Positions 7,793 to 14,503 of a stretch of 14,503 bases of DNA are shown in pieces; position 1 is the first letter of the stretch; each line of letters begins with the position of its first letter. The stretch comes from Promethearchaeota archaeon. GTDB lineage: Archaea > Asgardarchaeota > Lokiarchaeia > Sigynarchaeales > SOKP01. A program made the translations under genes and the position numbers. Under the pieces are notes generated by a model, which was not told where the DNA came from, searched no databases, and was given only the letters and a program-made list of their open reading frames with translations. The stretch is taken from assembly GCA_016839425.1 (NCBI GenBank), contig JAEOUI010000334.1, forward strand, positions 1-14,503, given 5' to 3'.

Positions 7793-8344
7793 TTAAACCA
7801 TTGATTTCCCTATTATAATGGCACGATTTACGGCGTCTTCCTTTTTTAGCACATCTCCTTTTTTATATACTCCAGGCACGAGTAATTTTTCAACAAGCTT
7901 CAAGTCCAAATATTTAAAACTTTTTTCAAATTGATCGATTAGCGGTGCGGCGGTTTCGAGCGTATTTTCTTCAAATGGTACGACAAGCACGGCAGATTTT
8001 CCTGCGATTTTAGACCTATTTTCTTCGCAATTAAAATAAACGAATCGATCCAAAAATAACTTCATTAATCCTGTTGGACCGTACCAATAAACAGGAGTAC
8101 CAAAAATTAAAACATCACTAGATGCGATTTTTTCGTATATCTTATTCATATCATCGTTTTTACTACATTCGTTTCCTTTCCAACAAGAAAGGCAACCATC
8201 ACATTCCTTTATGTTCAACTCTCCTAAAAATAACATTTCTCCTTGAGAGCCAACAGTTTTTCCGGCTTCGAGCAGTTTTGAAAGAAGAATATGGGTGTTC
8301 CCGTTTTTTCTTGGGCTTCCGATAATTGCTAGTATTCGTTTCAT
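7793..8344 (-). CDS. Iron-sulfur flavoprotein (Isf-like, NADPH-dependent FMN reductase fold)
   Basis: This 183-residue protein begins with a flavodoxin-like FMN-binding loop, GSPRKNGNT (9-17). It has a compact cysteine cluster at C48, C51, C54 and C60 (C-x2-C-x2-C-x5-C), the spacing of archaeal Isf proteins that bind a [4Fe-4S] cluster next to FMN. TPVYWYGPTGLMK (83-95) is the flavin-contacting loop common to the family. Isf homologues carry electrons in anaerobic archaea and bacteria and have been linked to reduction of oxygen or peroxide and to ferredoxin oxidation. The exact partner here is unknown. ATG start at 8344 with no clear ribosome site, suggesting a short or leaderless message. 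Convergent with the methyltransferase and divergent from the radical SAM gene. Family is fairly sure, physiological role is not. Confidence 0.86.
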   Translation of the reverse strand: MKRILAIIGSPRKNGNTHILLSKLLEAGKTVGSQGEMLFLGELNIKECDGCLSCWKGNECSKNDDMNKIYEKIASSDVLIFGTPVYWYGPTGLMKLFLDRFVYFNCEENRSKIAGKSAVLVVPFEENTLETAAPLIDQFEKSFKYLDLKLVEKLLVPGVYKKGDVLKKEDAVNRAIIIGKSMV

Positions 8345-8376
8345 AATTCTACAATATTGTTATGATTATAATATTT

Positions 8377-8386
8377 AATATATAAG
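8377..8386 (-). promoter_or_regulatory. TATA box candidate for the flavoprotein gene
   Basis: CTTATATATT on the minus strand centres about 37-38 bases before the ATG at 8344. Transcription would begin near 8356, giving a leader of about a dozen bases, consistent with the absence of a Shine-Dalgarno site. Confidence 0.35.
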
Positions 8387-8444
8387 AGATTTTAATAATA
8401 TTTACAGACTCTTTCCCAAATTCTAATAGTAAAAAAATTCTTTT

Positions 8445-8499
8445 TATCAAAAAGTTGATATAAAAAATCAAATATATCAAAACTAAGATAAATTATCTT
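8445..8499. promoter_or_regulatory. Cluster of TATCAA/TTGATA inverted repeats before the radical SAM gene
   Basis: Three related half-sites occur upstream of the gene at 8518. TATCAA (8445-8450) and TTGATA (8455-8460) form a perfect inverted repeat with a four-base spacer. TTGATATA (8455-8462) pairs with TATATCAA (8473-8480) across ten bases. AAGATAA and TTATCTT (8485-8499) form a third palindrome. They could be operator sites for a dimeric regulator shared by the divergent genes. AT-rich DNA produces such repeats by chance, so confidence is low. Confidence 0.3.
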
Positions 8500-8517
8500 T
8501 TTAAAAATGTAGATAAA

Positions 8518-9807
8518 ATGGGGTTAAAAATCCTATTAATAAATCCAAACCAAATGAAAACACCACCAGTTCCTCCCATTGGTTTGGAATATTTAAGAAC
8601 AGCCTTAGAGCATCATAATCACCAAGTAAAAATCTTGGATTTATGTTTTTCAACCACGCCTGAAGATGAAATTCAACTAGAATTAAAAAATTTTAATTAC
8701 GACATTGTTGGATTCACGATTCGTAACATAGATTTTGGAATTTATTTTAATTGCGAATTTTATTTACCTCAAATTAAAACACTAGTCAAATTTGCCAAGC
8801 AATTCGGATTGCCTGTTATACTGGGAGGTGCTGGTTTTTCAACAATGCCAAGAGAAATATTAGATTTCCTAGAAGCAGATTATGGTATTATGGGACCTGG
8901 AGAGATTGCCTTTCCTCTTTTTTTAAAATTATGGCAAGACAAAAGTCTTAAAGAAAACATAATTAATGGATGGAAATTAGGTATAAATCCAGCCTTAACA
9001 CATCATAGGGATAGTGACTTGAAATTATCTCGATATTTTAAAGAAAATGGCGTAGCTGGATTTCAAACACATTTTGGATGTACAGGTCAGTGTCCATATT
9101 GTGTTGAAGCAAATAAGAAAACTTGGTTTAGAAATATTGAGAATATCATTGAGGAATTACGAATTTTAGTAGAGAATGGCTACAGTCACTTTCACCTCTG
9201 CGATAGCGAATTTAATAACGATTTATCTTTTTCGATCCAGTTTTGTAAAGCGTTAAAAAATAGCAATATTCACATAAAATGGGCACTTTACATGAAACCA
9301 ACACCATTCAACGAAGAATTACTTCGATTATTAAGCGAAACAAACGCGTATCTCATAACATTATCAGTAGACACCGACGAGCGCTTACAAGCTCTCAATA
9401 ATTATTCTTACCAAGATCTTGAAAAATTTATTAATTTATGTTCGAAATACAAGATTCAAGTTGCAATTGATCTAATGACAGGATATCCAGGAGAATCGCT
9501 AGAATCAACTAAAAAAGGCGTGGAATTTTTTAAAATACATCGACCTAGTCAAGTGGGTATTGGATTTTATTATCGCTTGGTTAAAGAAACTCCATTTACA
9601 AATACGGTGCTCAATGACTCTCAGCTTTCTACTAAATTAACGCGCGTGTTGAAAGGGAAATCAGAAGATTTTCTCGAACCTATTTTTTACAGTCATCTTA
9701 AACAGCACTTAGTCGAAGATATTATAAAGGAAGAATCCTTGTTTTCTATTTCTGGATTGATTCAAGGTGTAAATTATCAGAGAAGTATAAAAAATATTAA
9801 TTTGTAA
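8518..9807 (+). CDS. B12-binding-domain radical SAM protein
   Basis: This 429-residue protein has a cobalamin-binding-like N-terminal domain (about 1-145: ILLINPN, PPIGLEYLRTAL, ILGGAGFSTMP, GPGE) followed by a radical SAM barrel. The cluster motif is C188-TGQ-C192-PY-C195 (CxxxCxxC), which holds the [4Fe-4S] cluster that cleaves S-adenosylmethionine. The DxHxxG histidine motif for base-off cobalamin is absent, as in many members of this class. GYPGE (near 324) is the later SAM-contacting loop. Members methylate, cyclise or rearrange varied substrates; nothing here identifies the substrate. The ATG at 8518 gives MGLKILLINPN, the usual opening. No Shine-Dalgarno site is visible. It stands alone, convergent with the signalling gene, so context does not help. 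The family call is sound; the reaction is unknown. Confidence 0.88.
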   Translation: MGLKILLINPNQMKTPPVPPIGLEYLRTALEHHNHQVKILDLCFSTTPEDEIQLELKNFNYDIVGFTIRNIDFGIYFNCEFYLPQIKTLVKFAKQFGLPVILGGAGFSTMPREILDFLEADYGIMGPGEIAFPLFLKLWQDKSLKENIINGWKLGINPALTHHRDSDLKLSRYFKENGVAGFQTHFGCTGQCPYCVEANKKTWFRNIENIIEELRILVENGYSHFHLCDSEFNNDLSFSIQFCKALKNSNIHIKWALYMKPTPFNEELLRLLSETNAYLITLSVDTDERLQALNNYSYQDLEKFINLCSKYKIQVAIDLMTGYPGESLESTKKGVEFFKIHRPSQVGIGFYYRLVKETPFTNTVLNDSQLSTKLTRVLKGKSEDFLEPIFYSHLKQHLVEDIIKEESLFSISGLIQGVNYQRSIKNINL

Positions 9808-9810
9808 TTT

Positions 9811-9852
9811 CACACTTTCTTTATTTTCAATTGATTATGAAAAATAAAAAGG
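9811..9852. terminator. Candidate bidirectional terminator between convergent genes
   Basis: Between the stops at 9807 (+) and 9854 (-) an imperfect inverted repeat pairs CTTTATTTTCA (9819-9829) with TGAAAAATAAAAAG (9838-9851), with bulged bases in the right arm. Each strand ends in a T-rich run, as archaeal termination needs. It could end both transcripts. The stem is AT-only in large part, so it is weak. Confidence 0.4.
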
Positions 9853-9853
9853 A

Positions 9854-10654
9854 TTAAACTCTATTTTCAAACTTGCCACTCAGCTTTATTGCTAATCCAT
9901 CTAACTTATTTGCTGTTGCTGAAACTTCTTCCATGGTACTTGCTTGTTCTTCGGTGGAAGCTGTTATGGCCATTAACGCTTCAAATTGGTACTCTATTTG
10001 GGAAATAATCTGGTTTATTTTTGCACTTGAATCTGAGAGCGTGTCTTTCGAGCCTGTTGCTAATTTTCTTACTTCCTCTGCCACGGCAGCAAAACCCCTT
10101 CCGTGCTCTCCTGCCCTGCTCGCTTCAATATTGGCGTTAATTGCAAGCAAATTTGTTTGATCCGCTATTTTTGTAGTTATTTCTAAGATCCTCTTAATAC
10201 CATCAGAAGAAGTTTTCATTATCCGCCCATTCTCGAGGACACTGGTTACACTAGAGCTTATTTCTTCTGAAGCTGCTGAGACTTCTTCAGAACTTGACGC
10301 TAATTCTGTTGCTATTGCCGATACTTCCCCTGCAAGCTTTGAATAATTATTTATTATTTTAACCACATAATAGAAGCAAAATATAACTATAATTCCTACC
10401 GACACGACGGTAAATCCCGTGAATGCAATACCACTAATCTGTTCTATATCTGAAAAATAAGTAAGGTCAATTAAATATATTTCTAGAGTTAAGATAAATC
10501 CCAGTACCATTATAGTAACCACCCGAAACTCTAAGGATTTTACGGATAACTTGAATTTAAGAATAACTATTATATAACATATAAAAAAAAAGACAGGATT
10601 CAGAATTGTACTTAATAACGCAACATTTATCGTTTGAAATAAAATAGATAACAC
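9854..10654 (-). CDS. Small methyl-accepting chemotaxis-type signalling protein
   Basis: This 266-residue protein has three hydrophobic segments (about 8-33, 44-64 and 76-100) and a cytoplasmic coiled coil containing the conserved MCP tip. The tip, [37 protein letters not shown] (165-199), binds CheA and CheW in known receptors. Flanking repeats [12 protein letters not shown] (120-131) and [14 protein letters not shown] (233-246) match the paired Glu/Gln pattern of methylation sites, the substrate of CheB. There is no large extracellular sensor domain and no obvious HAMP domain, and the signalling hairpin is short compared with usual MCPs, so it may sense membrane state or a partner protein. 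The start is GTG at 10654: an in-frame TAA lies two codons upstream and no ATG occurs within the first TM segment. The GTG overlaps AAAGGTG, so the ribosome site is unclear. Confidence 0.88.
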   Translation of the reverse strand: MLSILFQTINVALLSTILNPVFFFICYIIVILKFKLSVKSLEFRVVTIMVLGFILTLEIYLIDLTYFSDIEQISGIAFTGFTVVSVGIIVIFCFYYVVKIINNYSKLAGEVSAIATELASSSEEVSAASEEISSSVTSVLENGRIMKTSSDGIKRILEITTKIADQTNLLAINANIEASRAGEHGRGFAAVAEEVRKLATGSKDTLSDSSAKINQIISQIEYQFEALMAITASTEEQASTMEEVSATANKLDGLAIKLSGKFENRV

Positions 10655-10756
10655 CTTTTTTTAATAATTGAAAAAAGTTCTTTGAATTTATTAAAATTAT
10701 GAAGTATTATCTAGACATGTATGTAAAAAGTACTATGAATATAGATTTTCCTAATA

Positions 10757-10774
10757 TAAGATTGAAAAATCTTA
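10757..10774. repeat. Perfect 7-bp hairpin with GAAA loop
   Basis: TAAGATT (10757-10763) and AATCTTA (10768-10774) pair perfectly around GAAA, which as RNA on the plus strand would be a GNRA tetraloop. It lies in the 206-base gap between the signalling gene start (10654) and the oxidoreductase stop (10861). No U-run follows on either strand. It may be a transcript element or a chance palindrome. Confidence 0.3.
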
Positions 10775-10830
10775 ATTTATTATGTAATCTAAAAATATTT
10801 CAAGATATAATATGAAATATTTGTGAAGTT

Positions 10831-10851
10831 AAAGGTTAAGGTCCAACCTTT
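10831..10851 (-). terminator. Candidate terminator hairpin for the oxidoreductase gene
   Basis: AAAGGTT (10831-10837) and AACCTTT (10845-10851) form a perfect seven-base stem around seven bases, starting about nine bases past the oxidoreductase stop at 10861 on the minus strand. The bases beyond are AT-rich but not a clean T-run. Stem position fits a terminator or a 3' stabilising structure. Confidence 0.4.
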
Positions 10852-10860
10852 ATCTCAAGA

Positions 10861-12819
10861 TCATATCTGCCAAGCCGCCTTGGCTCCTTCTTCGGTCGCC
10901 TCAATGATGCGTTGTGGTTCGTTCGCATCACCAACGATAAAATGGCGAATCCCATTCTCTCTGAGAAATTTCTTGAGATCGTCCCTTGGCGTGACCCCAA
11001 CTGCTACTATTACTTGATTGATAGGCTCAAGCCTTCGTTCTTTTCCGTCAGTACTTACAACGACAGAGGCTTCCTCGATCTTTTCGACTCGTGTATTGAA
11101 GAAGAGTTTTGCTCCTGCAGCTCCCAACCGTCGGTATAACATCGTACCATGAGCAGAAACTGGAAGTACAGGTGGTTTGGCCAACATTTCGACTAATGTC
11201 ACGTCTTCTATTCCTTTTTCGCATAAGAAATCGGCTGTTTCCATTCCAACCAAGCCTCCACCAATAACCAAAGTATGGTTTTTTAGTTCGACTTCACCAT
11301 TTAAAATCTGCCACGCATCGCATACGACTGAATTTGTGATTCCCTCTGCTGGACATTCGGCTTTATCAGCACCATTAGCCAGAATGACGACCTCTGGCTT
11401 TCCTTTTTCAATCATTTCTTCGCCAACTTCAATTCCTGTTTTAATGATCGCACCATTTTTTTCACATCGACGAGTGAGCGTTTTGATCCACTTACCATAT
11501 ATTGTTTTATGAGGTGCGAGTTGGGCATATCGAATCTGCCCCCCAGTAATGTTTTCTCGCTCGAAGAGGGTCACTTGGTGTCCCAACCGGGCAGCCTCAG
11601 ATGCGGCCATTAGACCCGCTGGCCCAGCACCCACAACCCAGACCGTGCGACTCTCACCTAGCCGTTCTTGAGGATAGATAGTTTCTTGTCCTGTTTCTGG
11701 ATTGATTGCGCAGCGGATCGATTTTGCCTCTATTGCCTCTCGTTCAATACATCCTTGATTGCAGGCTAGACATTCAAATGTATCTTCAGAATGCCCTTCC
11801 TTGGCGTTCTTCAGAAAGTCTGGATCTGCAAGATGCTGGCGTCCCACTGCAACGAAATCTGCGTCCCCTCGCTCGATTACTTTGTCCATAAAATAAGGAT
11901 CTGTGAAACGCCCAACGGTTATGACGGGAATATGGGTAACTTCCTTGATCTGGCTAGCAAGATTTATCTTGAATCCCTGTTCGTATTCTATAGGAGCACT
12001 CGCGCTAGGCGTGTCGATACTTACTTTTACATTTGCGTGAGTGCTAAATGAAGCGTGAATGATATCCGCACCTGCATTGACTAAGTCTGGAATTATGGTC
12101 TTGATATCGTCAATTGTGTATCCATCTTTGATTAATTCCTCGCCCGATAAACGTATGGAGATCGGAAAGTCTTCGCCTACCTGTTTACGCACTTCTTCCA
12201 AGCACTCGATCATGAAACGCGCCCGTGCTTTGAAATCCCCACCATATTTGTCGGTGCGTTTGTTTGAGTGGGCAGAGAGGAATTGCATAAGAAGATAACC
12301 ATGAGCTCCGTGAAGCTCGACAGCGTCAAAGCCAGCAGCTACCGCTCGCTTGGCTGCCGAACCAAAGGAAGCGATGGCTTCCTGTATCTCGACTAGTGTC
12401 ATCTCGCGTGGAGTGCCCAAAAATCCGTAAATATAACTTGGCACTGCGGAAGGACCAATAGCGATACCTTTTTTCGTATTCAGATAGCTCTCGCGTCCAC
12501 AGTGGTGGAGCTGCATGGCAACCTTACCACCCCCTTCATGTGCTGCTTCAGCTAGCTTGCTTAATCCAGGGATAAATTTATCATCCCACACACCCAGACA
12601 GACGGGACTTACCGATCCTAGAGGATGTACTTCCGTAATCTCTGTGATGATGAGACCTGCCCCGCTTTTAGCTCTGCGTTTCATATAGGCAATGTTCGCT
12701 TCACTTACAGTGCCGTCCGGATTTGCGAGCCCCGTTCCCATAGGAGGCATTACTAAGCGGTTTGGAATCTCCAGAGACCTAATCTTAATTGGTTTTAATA
12801 AGTGTTCAAGACCGTTCAT
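10861..12819 (-). CDS. Old-yellow-enzyme/2,4-dienoyl-CoA reductase family Fe-S flavoenzyme
   Basis: This is a 652-residue three-part oxidoreductase. An N-terminal FMN-binding TIM barrel (about 1-345) carries NRLVMPPMGTG (20-30), HHCGRE (105-110) and the active-site region ELHGAHGYLLMQF (168-180, with H170, H173 and Y175). A [4Fe-4S] site follows at C350, C353, C357 and C370 (C-x2-C-x3-C-x12-C). The C-terminal FAD/NAD(P) part (about 390-652) has GAGPAG (397-402) and a second nucleotide motif (VIGGGLVGME, about 542-551). Electrons pass from NAD(P)H through FAD, Fe-S and FMN to an enoyl-type substrate. Family members reduce dienoyl-CoA, enoates or steroid intermediates, or oxidise amines; the substrate here is not clear. 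The start is well set by GGGTGA (12834-12829) and ATG at 12819. The gene is visibly richer in GC than its surroundings, suggesting recent transfer, probably from bacteria. Confidence 0.92.
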   Translation of the reverse strand: MNGLEHLLKPIKIRSLEIPNRLVMPPMGTGLANPDGTVSEANIAYMKRRAKSGAGLIITEITEVHPLGSVSPVCLGVWDDKFIPGLSKLAEAAHEGGGKVAMQLHHCGRESYLNTKKGIAIGPSAVPSYIYGFLGTPREMTLVEIQEAIASFGSAAKRAVAAGFDAVELHGAHGYLLMQFLSAHSNKRTDKYGGDFKARARFMIECLEEVRKQVGEDFPISIRLSGEELIKDGYTIDDIKTIIPDLVNAGADIIHASFSTHANVKVSIDTPSASAPIEYEQGFKINLASQIKEVTHIPVITVGRFTDPYFMDKVIERGDADFVAVGRQHLADPDFLKNAKEGHSEDTFECLACNQGCIEREAIEAKSIRCAINPETGQETIYPQERLGESRTVWVVGAGPAGLMAASEAARLGHQVTLFERENITGGQIRYAQLAPHKTIYGKWIKTLTRRCEKNGAIIKTGIEVGEEMIEKGKPEVVILANGADKAECPAEGITNSVVCDAWQILNGEVELKNHTLVIGGGLVGMETADFLCEKGIEDVTLVEMLAKPPVLPVSAHGTMLYRRLGAAGAKLFFNTRVEKIEEASVVVSTDGKERRLEPINQVIVAVGVTPRDDLKKFLRENGIRHFIVGDANEPQRIIEATEEGAKAAWQI

Positions 12820-12828
12820 TTAATATAT

Positions 12829-12834
12829 TCACCC
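12829..12834 (-). promoter_or_regulatory. Shine-Dalgarno GGGTGA before the oxidoreductase gene
   Basis: On the minus strand GGGTGA lies nine bases before ATG 12819. It is the strongest ribosome site in the window and sits inside the leader predicted from the TATA box at 12864-12872. Confidence 0.6.
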
Positions 12835-12863
12835 AAATTTGCTATATAATAAATTGTTATTAA

Positions 12864-12872
12864 TATTTATAA
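12864..12872 (-). promoter_or_regulatory. TATA box candidate for the oxidoreductase gene
   Basis: TTATAAATA on the minus strand. Transcription about 25 bases on, near 12842, would give a leader of about 23 bases that includes the GGGTGA site. A second AT-rich element (TTTATTATATAG, 12853-12842) is too close to the start codon to be the TATA box. Confidence 0.45.
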
Positions 12873-13144
12873 CATGTTTTAATTACCAAAAAAAAGGAGA
12901 TATAATAAAAATTATTGTTTTAATTTTCTTTGTTCACTAAAGATTTATTCGAGAAATTTTCAACACTAATACATTTCAAATCCTCGCTTTCAATACTCTT
13001 TAGTTTTTATAATTATTTTTTCAAGATTTATTCTTTTCAATTTTTTTATTTTAAAAAGAATCCACGAGTTTCTTTGATATTTCATTACATTAAACCTTAA
13101 ATGGTAAGAATATTTTTTTTTTCTTGAAAGATAATTAATAAAAA

Positions 13145-13150
13145 GAGTGA
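13145..13150 (+). promoter_or_regulatory. Shine-Dalgarno GAGTGA selecting a TTG start
   Basis: GAGTGA lies six bases before TTG at 13157. The TGA inside the site is also in frame with the gene, closing the frame upstream, so TTG is the only start that keeps the intact nucleotide-binding loop. Confidence 0.55.
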
Positions 13151-13156
13151 ATATCG

Positions 13157-13930
13157 TTGAAAATCGTATCGTTTAGTGGAAAAGGAGGCGTGGGAAAGTC
13201 TACCTTGCTCATAATGCTTTTAAAACACGTGCTTGAAACGAAGAAATACAAGAACATTCTTGTAATTGACGCAGATCCTGACGCCAATGTAGCGGATATA
13301 ATTGGTGAAGAAATCCGATTTAAAGAAACGGTTGGTGGAAAAATGACCGAGCTTAAGGAAAAGATCGCAAAGCGACAAATCCCCTTGGATGTTCCAAAAA
13401 ACCAAATCATTGAGTCCGAAGTTTTTGACGCCATAATCGAAAAAGACGAGTTTGATATCATCGAAATGGGGCGTAGTGAAGGAGAAGGGTGTTATTGCAG
13501 CGTGAATAATACATTAAAACAAGTAATTGATGTTATCGCCAAAAATTACGATCTAGTCCTCATAGACGCACCCGCCGGTCTTGAATATTTCGCAAGGAAA
13601 ACGGGAAGGAATGTGACCGACCTTGTTATCGTTACTGATGCGAGCAAGATGGGACTTCACACCATGGAGCGCATTATCGAAGTTAGCAAGGAAGTAAATC
13701 TCAAATTCGAAAAGATCTGGATTCTAGGAAACAAGTTTCCAGAGAACACTGAAAGTGTTTTAAAAGAGCGTGTTGAAAAATTAGCTGATAAACGAGTTGA
13801 ATTTCTTGGCGTAGCCCCCTACGACGACGAAGTTAGTAAGTTTAATCTGGTGGGTAAAAACCTCTTGCAAATCTCTAATAATACACAATTATTCAATAAA
13901 ATCAGCGAATTATATAAAAAAGTTCTATAA
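13157..13930 (+). CDS. cooC: CooC-type nickel-insertion ATPase for CO dehydrogenase
   Basis: CooC is a dimeric MinD-family ATPase that delivers nickel to the C-cluster of carbon monoxide dehydrogenase or CODH/acetyl-CoA synthase. The 257-residue protein opens with a deviant Walker A motif, SGKGGVGKST (7-16). IDADPDAN (37-44) is the switch I region, and LIDAPAGLEYFAR (135-147) is the Walker B/switch II region. The diagnostic motif is GRSEGEGCYCSVNN (105-118): C112 and C114 form the CxC nickel site at the dimer interface. Length is usual for CooC. The start is TTG, forced by an in-frame TGA two codons upstream and supported by GAGTGA. No CODH or ACS subunit is in the window, so its client is encoded elsewhere. 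Presence implies anaerobic one-carbon metabolism. General ParA/MinD proteins lack the CxC motif, so this call is firm. Confidence 0.92.
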   Translation: MKIVSFSGKGGVGKSTLLIMLLKHVLETKKYKNILVIDADPDANVADIIGEEIRFKETVGGKMTELKEKIAKRQIPLDVPKNQIIESEVFDAIIEKDEFDIIEMGRSEGEGCYCSVNNTLKQVIDVIAKNYDLVLIDAPAGLEYFARKTGRNVTDLVIVTDASKMGLHTMERIIEVSKEVNLKFEKIWILGNKFPENTESVLKERVEKLADKRVEFLGVAPYDDEVSKFNLVGKNLLQISNNTQLFNKISELYKKVL

Positions 13931-13964
13931 ACTTCTTATTTTATTCTAATATTTAGTTTTATAA
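13931..13964 (+). terminator. U-rich terminator candidate after cooC
   Basis: The bases following the stop contain repeated T-runs (TTATTTTATTCT and TTTAGTTTTA) without a strong hairpin. Archaeal RNA polymerase commonly ends transcription at such U-rich tracts. The region lies between convergent genes. Weak evidence given the AT-rich setting. Confidence 0.3.
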
Positions 13965-14074
13965 AATTACTACGTATAAAAATTTAAAATTATCATTTTT
14001 AAGTCTTTAACTTGTTTTAAATAAAAGATATGAAAAACAGAAATGAATAATTGCAAAATTTAAAATATATAAAA

Positions 14075-14503
14075 TTAGTAAGAATGGCTTCTTTGTTGTT
14101 GGGATTGATCCCCTCGATACATTGGAACGATATTTGAAGTGAAATCTTCGAGAGTATATGGAAATTCATCTTCGCTCGAAATTTTTCCTAATTCCAACAT
14201 TATTGCCCTTGCTAGAATCCAGAACGCTAAACCTAACGCCTTTTTACCTCGATTATTCGCGGGAACGGCCAAATCTATTCCGGCGAGGGTGTCATCCGTG
14301 TCAAATAGACTGACTACGGGTATTCGAGCGAGATGGGCCTCTTTCAAGATACCTTTATCTGCGTGAGGATCCACGATGACAATGACAGCAGCTTCCTTGA
14401 TGTAAGTTTCAATTTGTGGATTCGAAATGCTACCAGGGATCCAACGAGTGGTAATTGCGCGGCACCCCAAGTCTTCACAGAATTTTCTTACTGGTTCTTT
14501 ACC
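14075..14503 (-). CDS. rps2: Small-subunit ribosomal protein uS2 (archaeal type), C-terminal part
   Basis: This frame is open to the right edge of the window, so the N-terminus lies outside; 142 residues are visible. It reads GKEPVRKFCEDLGCRAITTRW and then IPGSISNPQIE, matching the archaeal/eukaryotic uS2 'GRW-PGTLTN' segment. VIVDPHADKGILKEAHLARIP, SLFDTDD and AVPANNRGKKALGLAFWILAR follow. These are the conserved core strands and the C-terminal helix of archaeal uS2, which sits on the small subunit at the head-body junction. The internal TTG at 14470 is not a start, because coding continues upstream without a stop. The tail (MYRGDQSQQQRSHSY) is polar and variable. The gene is convergent with cooC, 144 bases apart. 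In many archaea uS2 lies in an RNA polymerase/enolase operon; that part would be outside the window. Confidence 0.97.
   Translation of the reverse strand, partial: GKEPVRKFCEDLGCRAITTRWIPGSISNPQIETYIKEAAVIVIVDPHADKGILKEAHLARIPVVSLFDTDDTLAGIDLAVPANNRGKKALGLAFWILARAIMLELGKISSEDEFPYTLEDFTSNIVPMYRGDQSQQQRSHSY

Larger units (their letters stand above)
12820..13156. other. Divergent intergenic region, about 340 bp
   Basis: This gap holds the minus-strand promoter of the oxidoreductase (12829-12872) and the upstream region of the CooC-like gene, whose GAGTGA lies at 13145-13150. The middle is very AT-rich with long T runs (near 13013-13050 and 13112-13120). I see no tRNA fold, tandem repeat or convincing ORF. 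No clear TATA box for the plus-strand gene stands out. Confidence 0.6.

Noticed and set aside
6244..8344. Methyltransferase plus flavoprotein as a defence module
   Set aside because: The genes are convergent, and the flavoprotein has ordinary Isf motifs with no link to known defence systems.
12990..13085. A 31-codon minus-strand ORF (starts MKYQRNSWILFK) in the divergent gap
   Set aside because: It is Lys/Ile-rich as expected from random AT-rich DNA, has no ribosome site and no recognisable motif.
14468..14470. TTG as the start of the uS2 gene
   Set aside because: The frame continues upstream to the window edge with conserved uS2 sequence (GKEPVRKFCEDLG), so this is an internal codon.
1..14503. 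CRISPR arrays, insertion sequences, tRNA genes or a prophage
   Set aside because: No regular direct repeats, transposase-like frames, tRNA-like folds or phage genes were seen on either strand by eye.

Overview
The window is archaeal. It carries three enzymes of archaeal ether-lipid synthesis, an archaeal-type ribosomal protein uS2, Shine-Dalgarno sequences of the GGTGA type and TATA-like promoters. It also holds bacterial-style signalling genes (CheB, a methyl-accepting protein), a substrate-binding lipoprotein-like gene and oxygen-sensitive enzymes (CooC, an iron-sulfur flavoprotein, a radical SAM protein). Together these suggest an AT-rich, anaerobic archaeon, probably with a Wood-Ljungdahl-type carbon metabolism. 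An Asgard (Loki-like) lineage would fit, but that is inference; nothing here proves it.

Layout, left to right. Positions 1-394 (-) hold the N-terminal part of a periplasmic-type ligand-binding protein. A good Shine-Dalgarno site precedes it, but no standard start codon sits where one is expected. Positions 709-4656 (-) look like a four-gene lipid operon: polyprenol/dolichol-kinase-like protein, geranylgeranyl reductase, GGGP synthase and DGGGP synthase (transcribed in that order). Positions 4861-6138 (-) encode CheB, which diverges from an orphan TaqI-like adenine DNA methyltransferase (6244-7770, +). The methyltransferase converges on an iron-sulfur flavoprotein (7793-8344, -), which diverges from a B12-binding radical SAM protein (8518-9807, +). 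That gene converges on a small three-helix methyl-accepting signalling protein (9854-10654, -). Next is a large old-yellow-enzyme/dienoyl-CoA reductase (10861-12819, -), much richer in GC than its surroundings. Last come a nickel-insertion ATPase of the CooC family (13157-13930, +) and the C-terminal part of uS2 (14075-14503, -).

How the parts fit. The lipid cluster builds and saturates the archaeal membrane lipid core: GGGP synthase makes the first ether bond, the UbiA protein the second, and the reductase hydrogenates the chains. The kinase-like protein could supply phosphorylated prenols by salvage. CheB and the methyl-accepting protein could form parts of one adaptation circuit, but they are about 3.7 kb apart and no CheA, CheR or CheW is present. 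The remaining genes are mostly single transcription units and do not form an obvious new multi-gene system. The observations most worth following are the apparent AUA (or frameshifted) start at the left edge, the kinase inside the lipid operon, the solitary methyltransferase, the minimal signalling protein and the compositionally foreign oxidoreductase.
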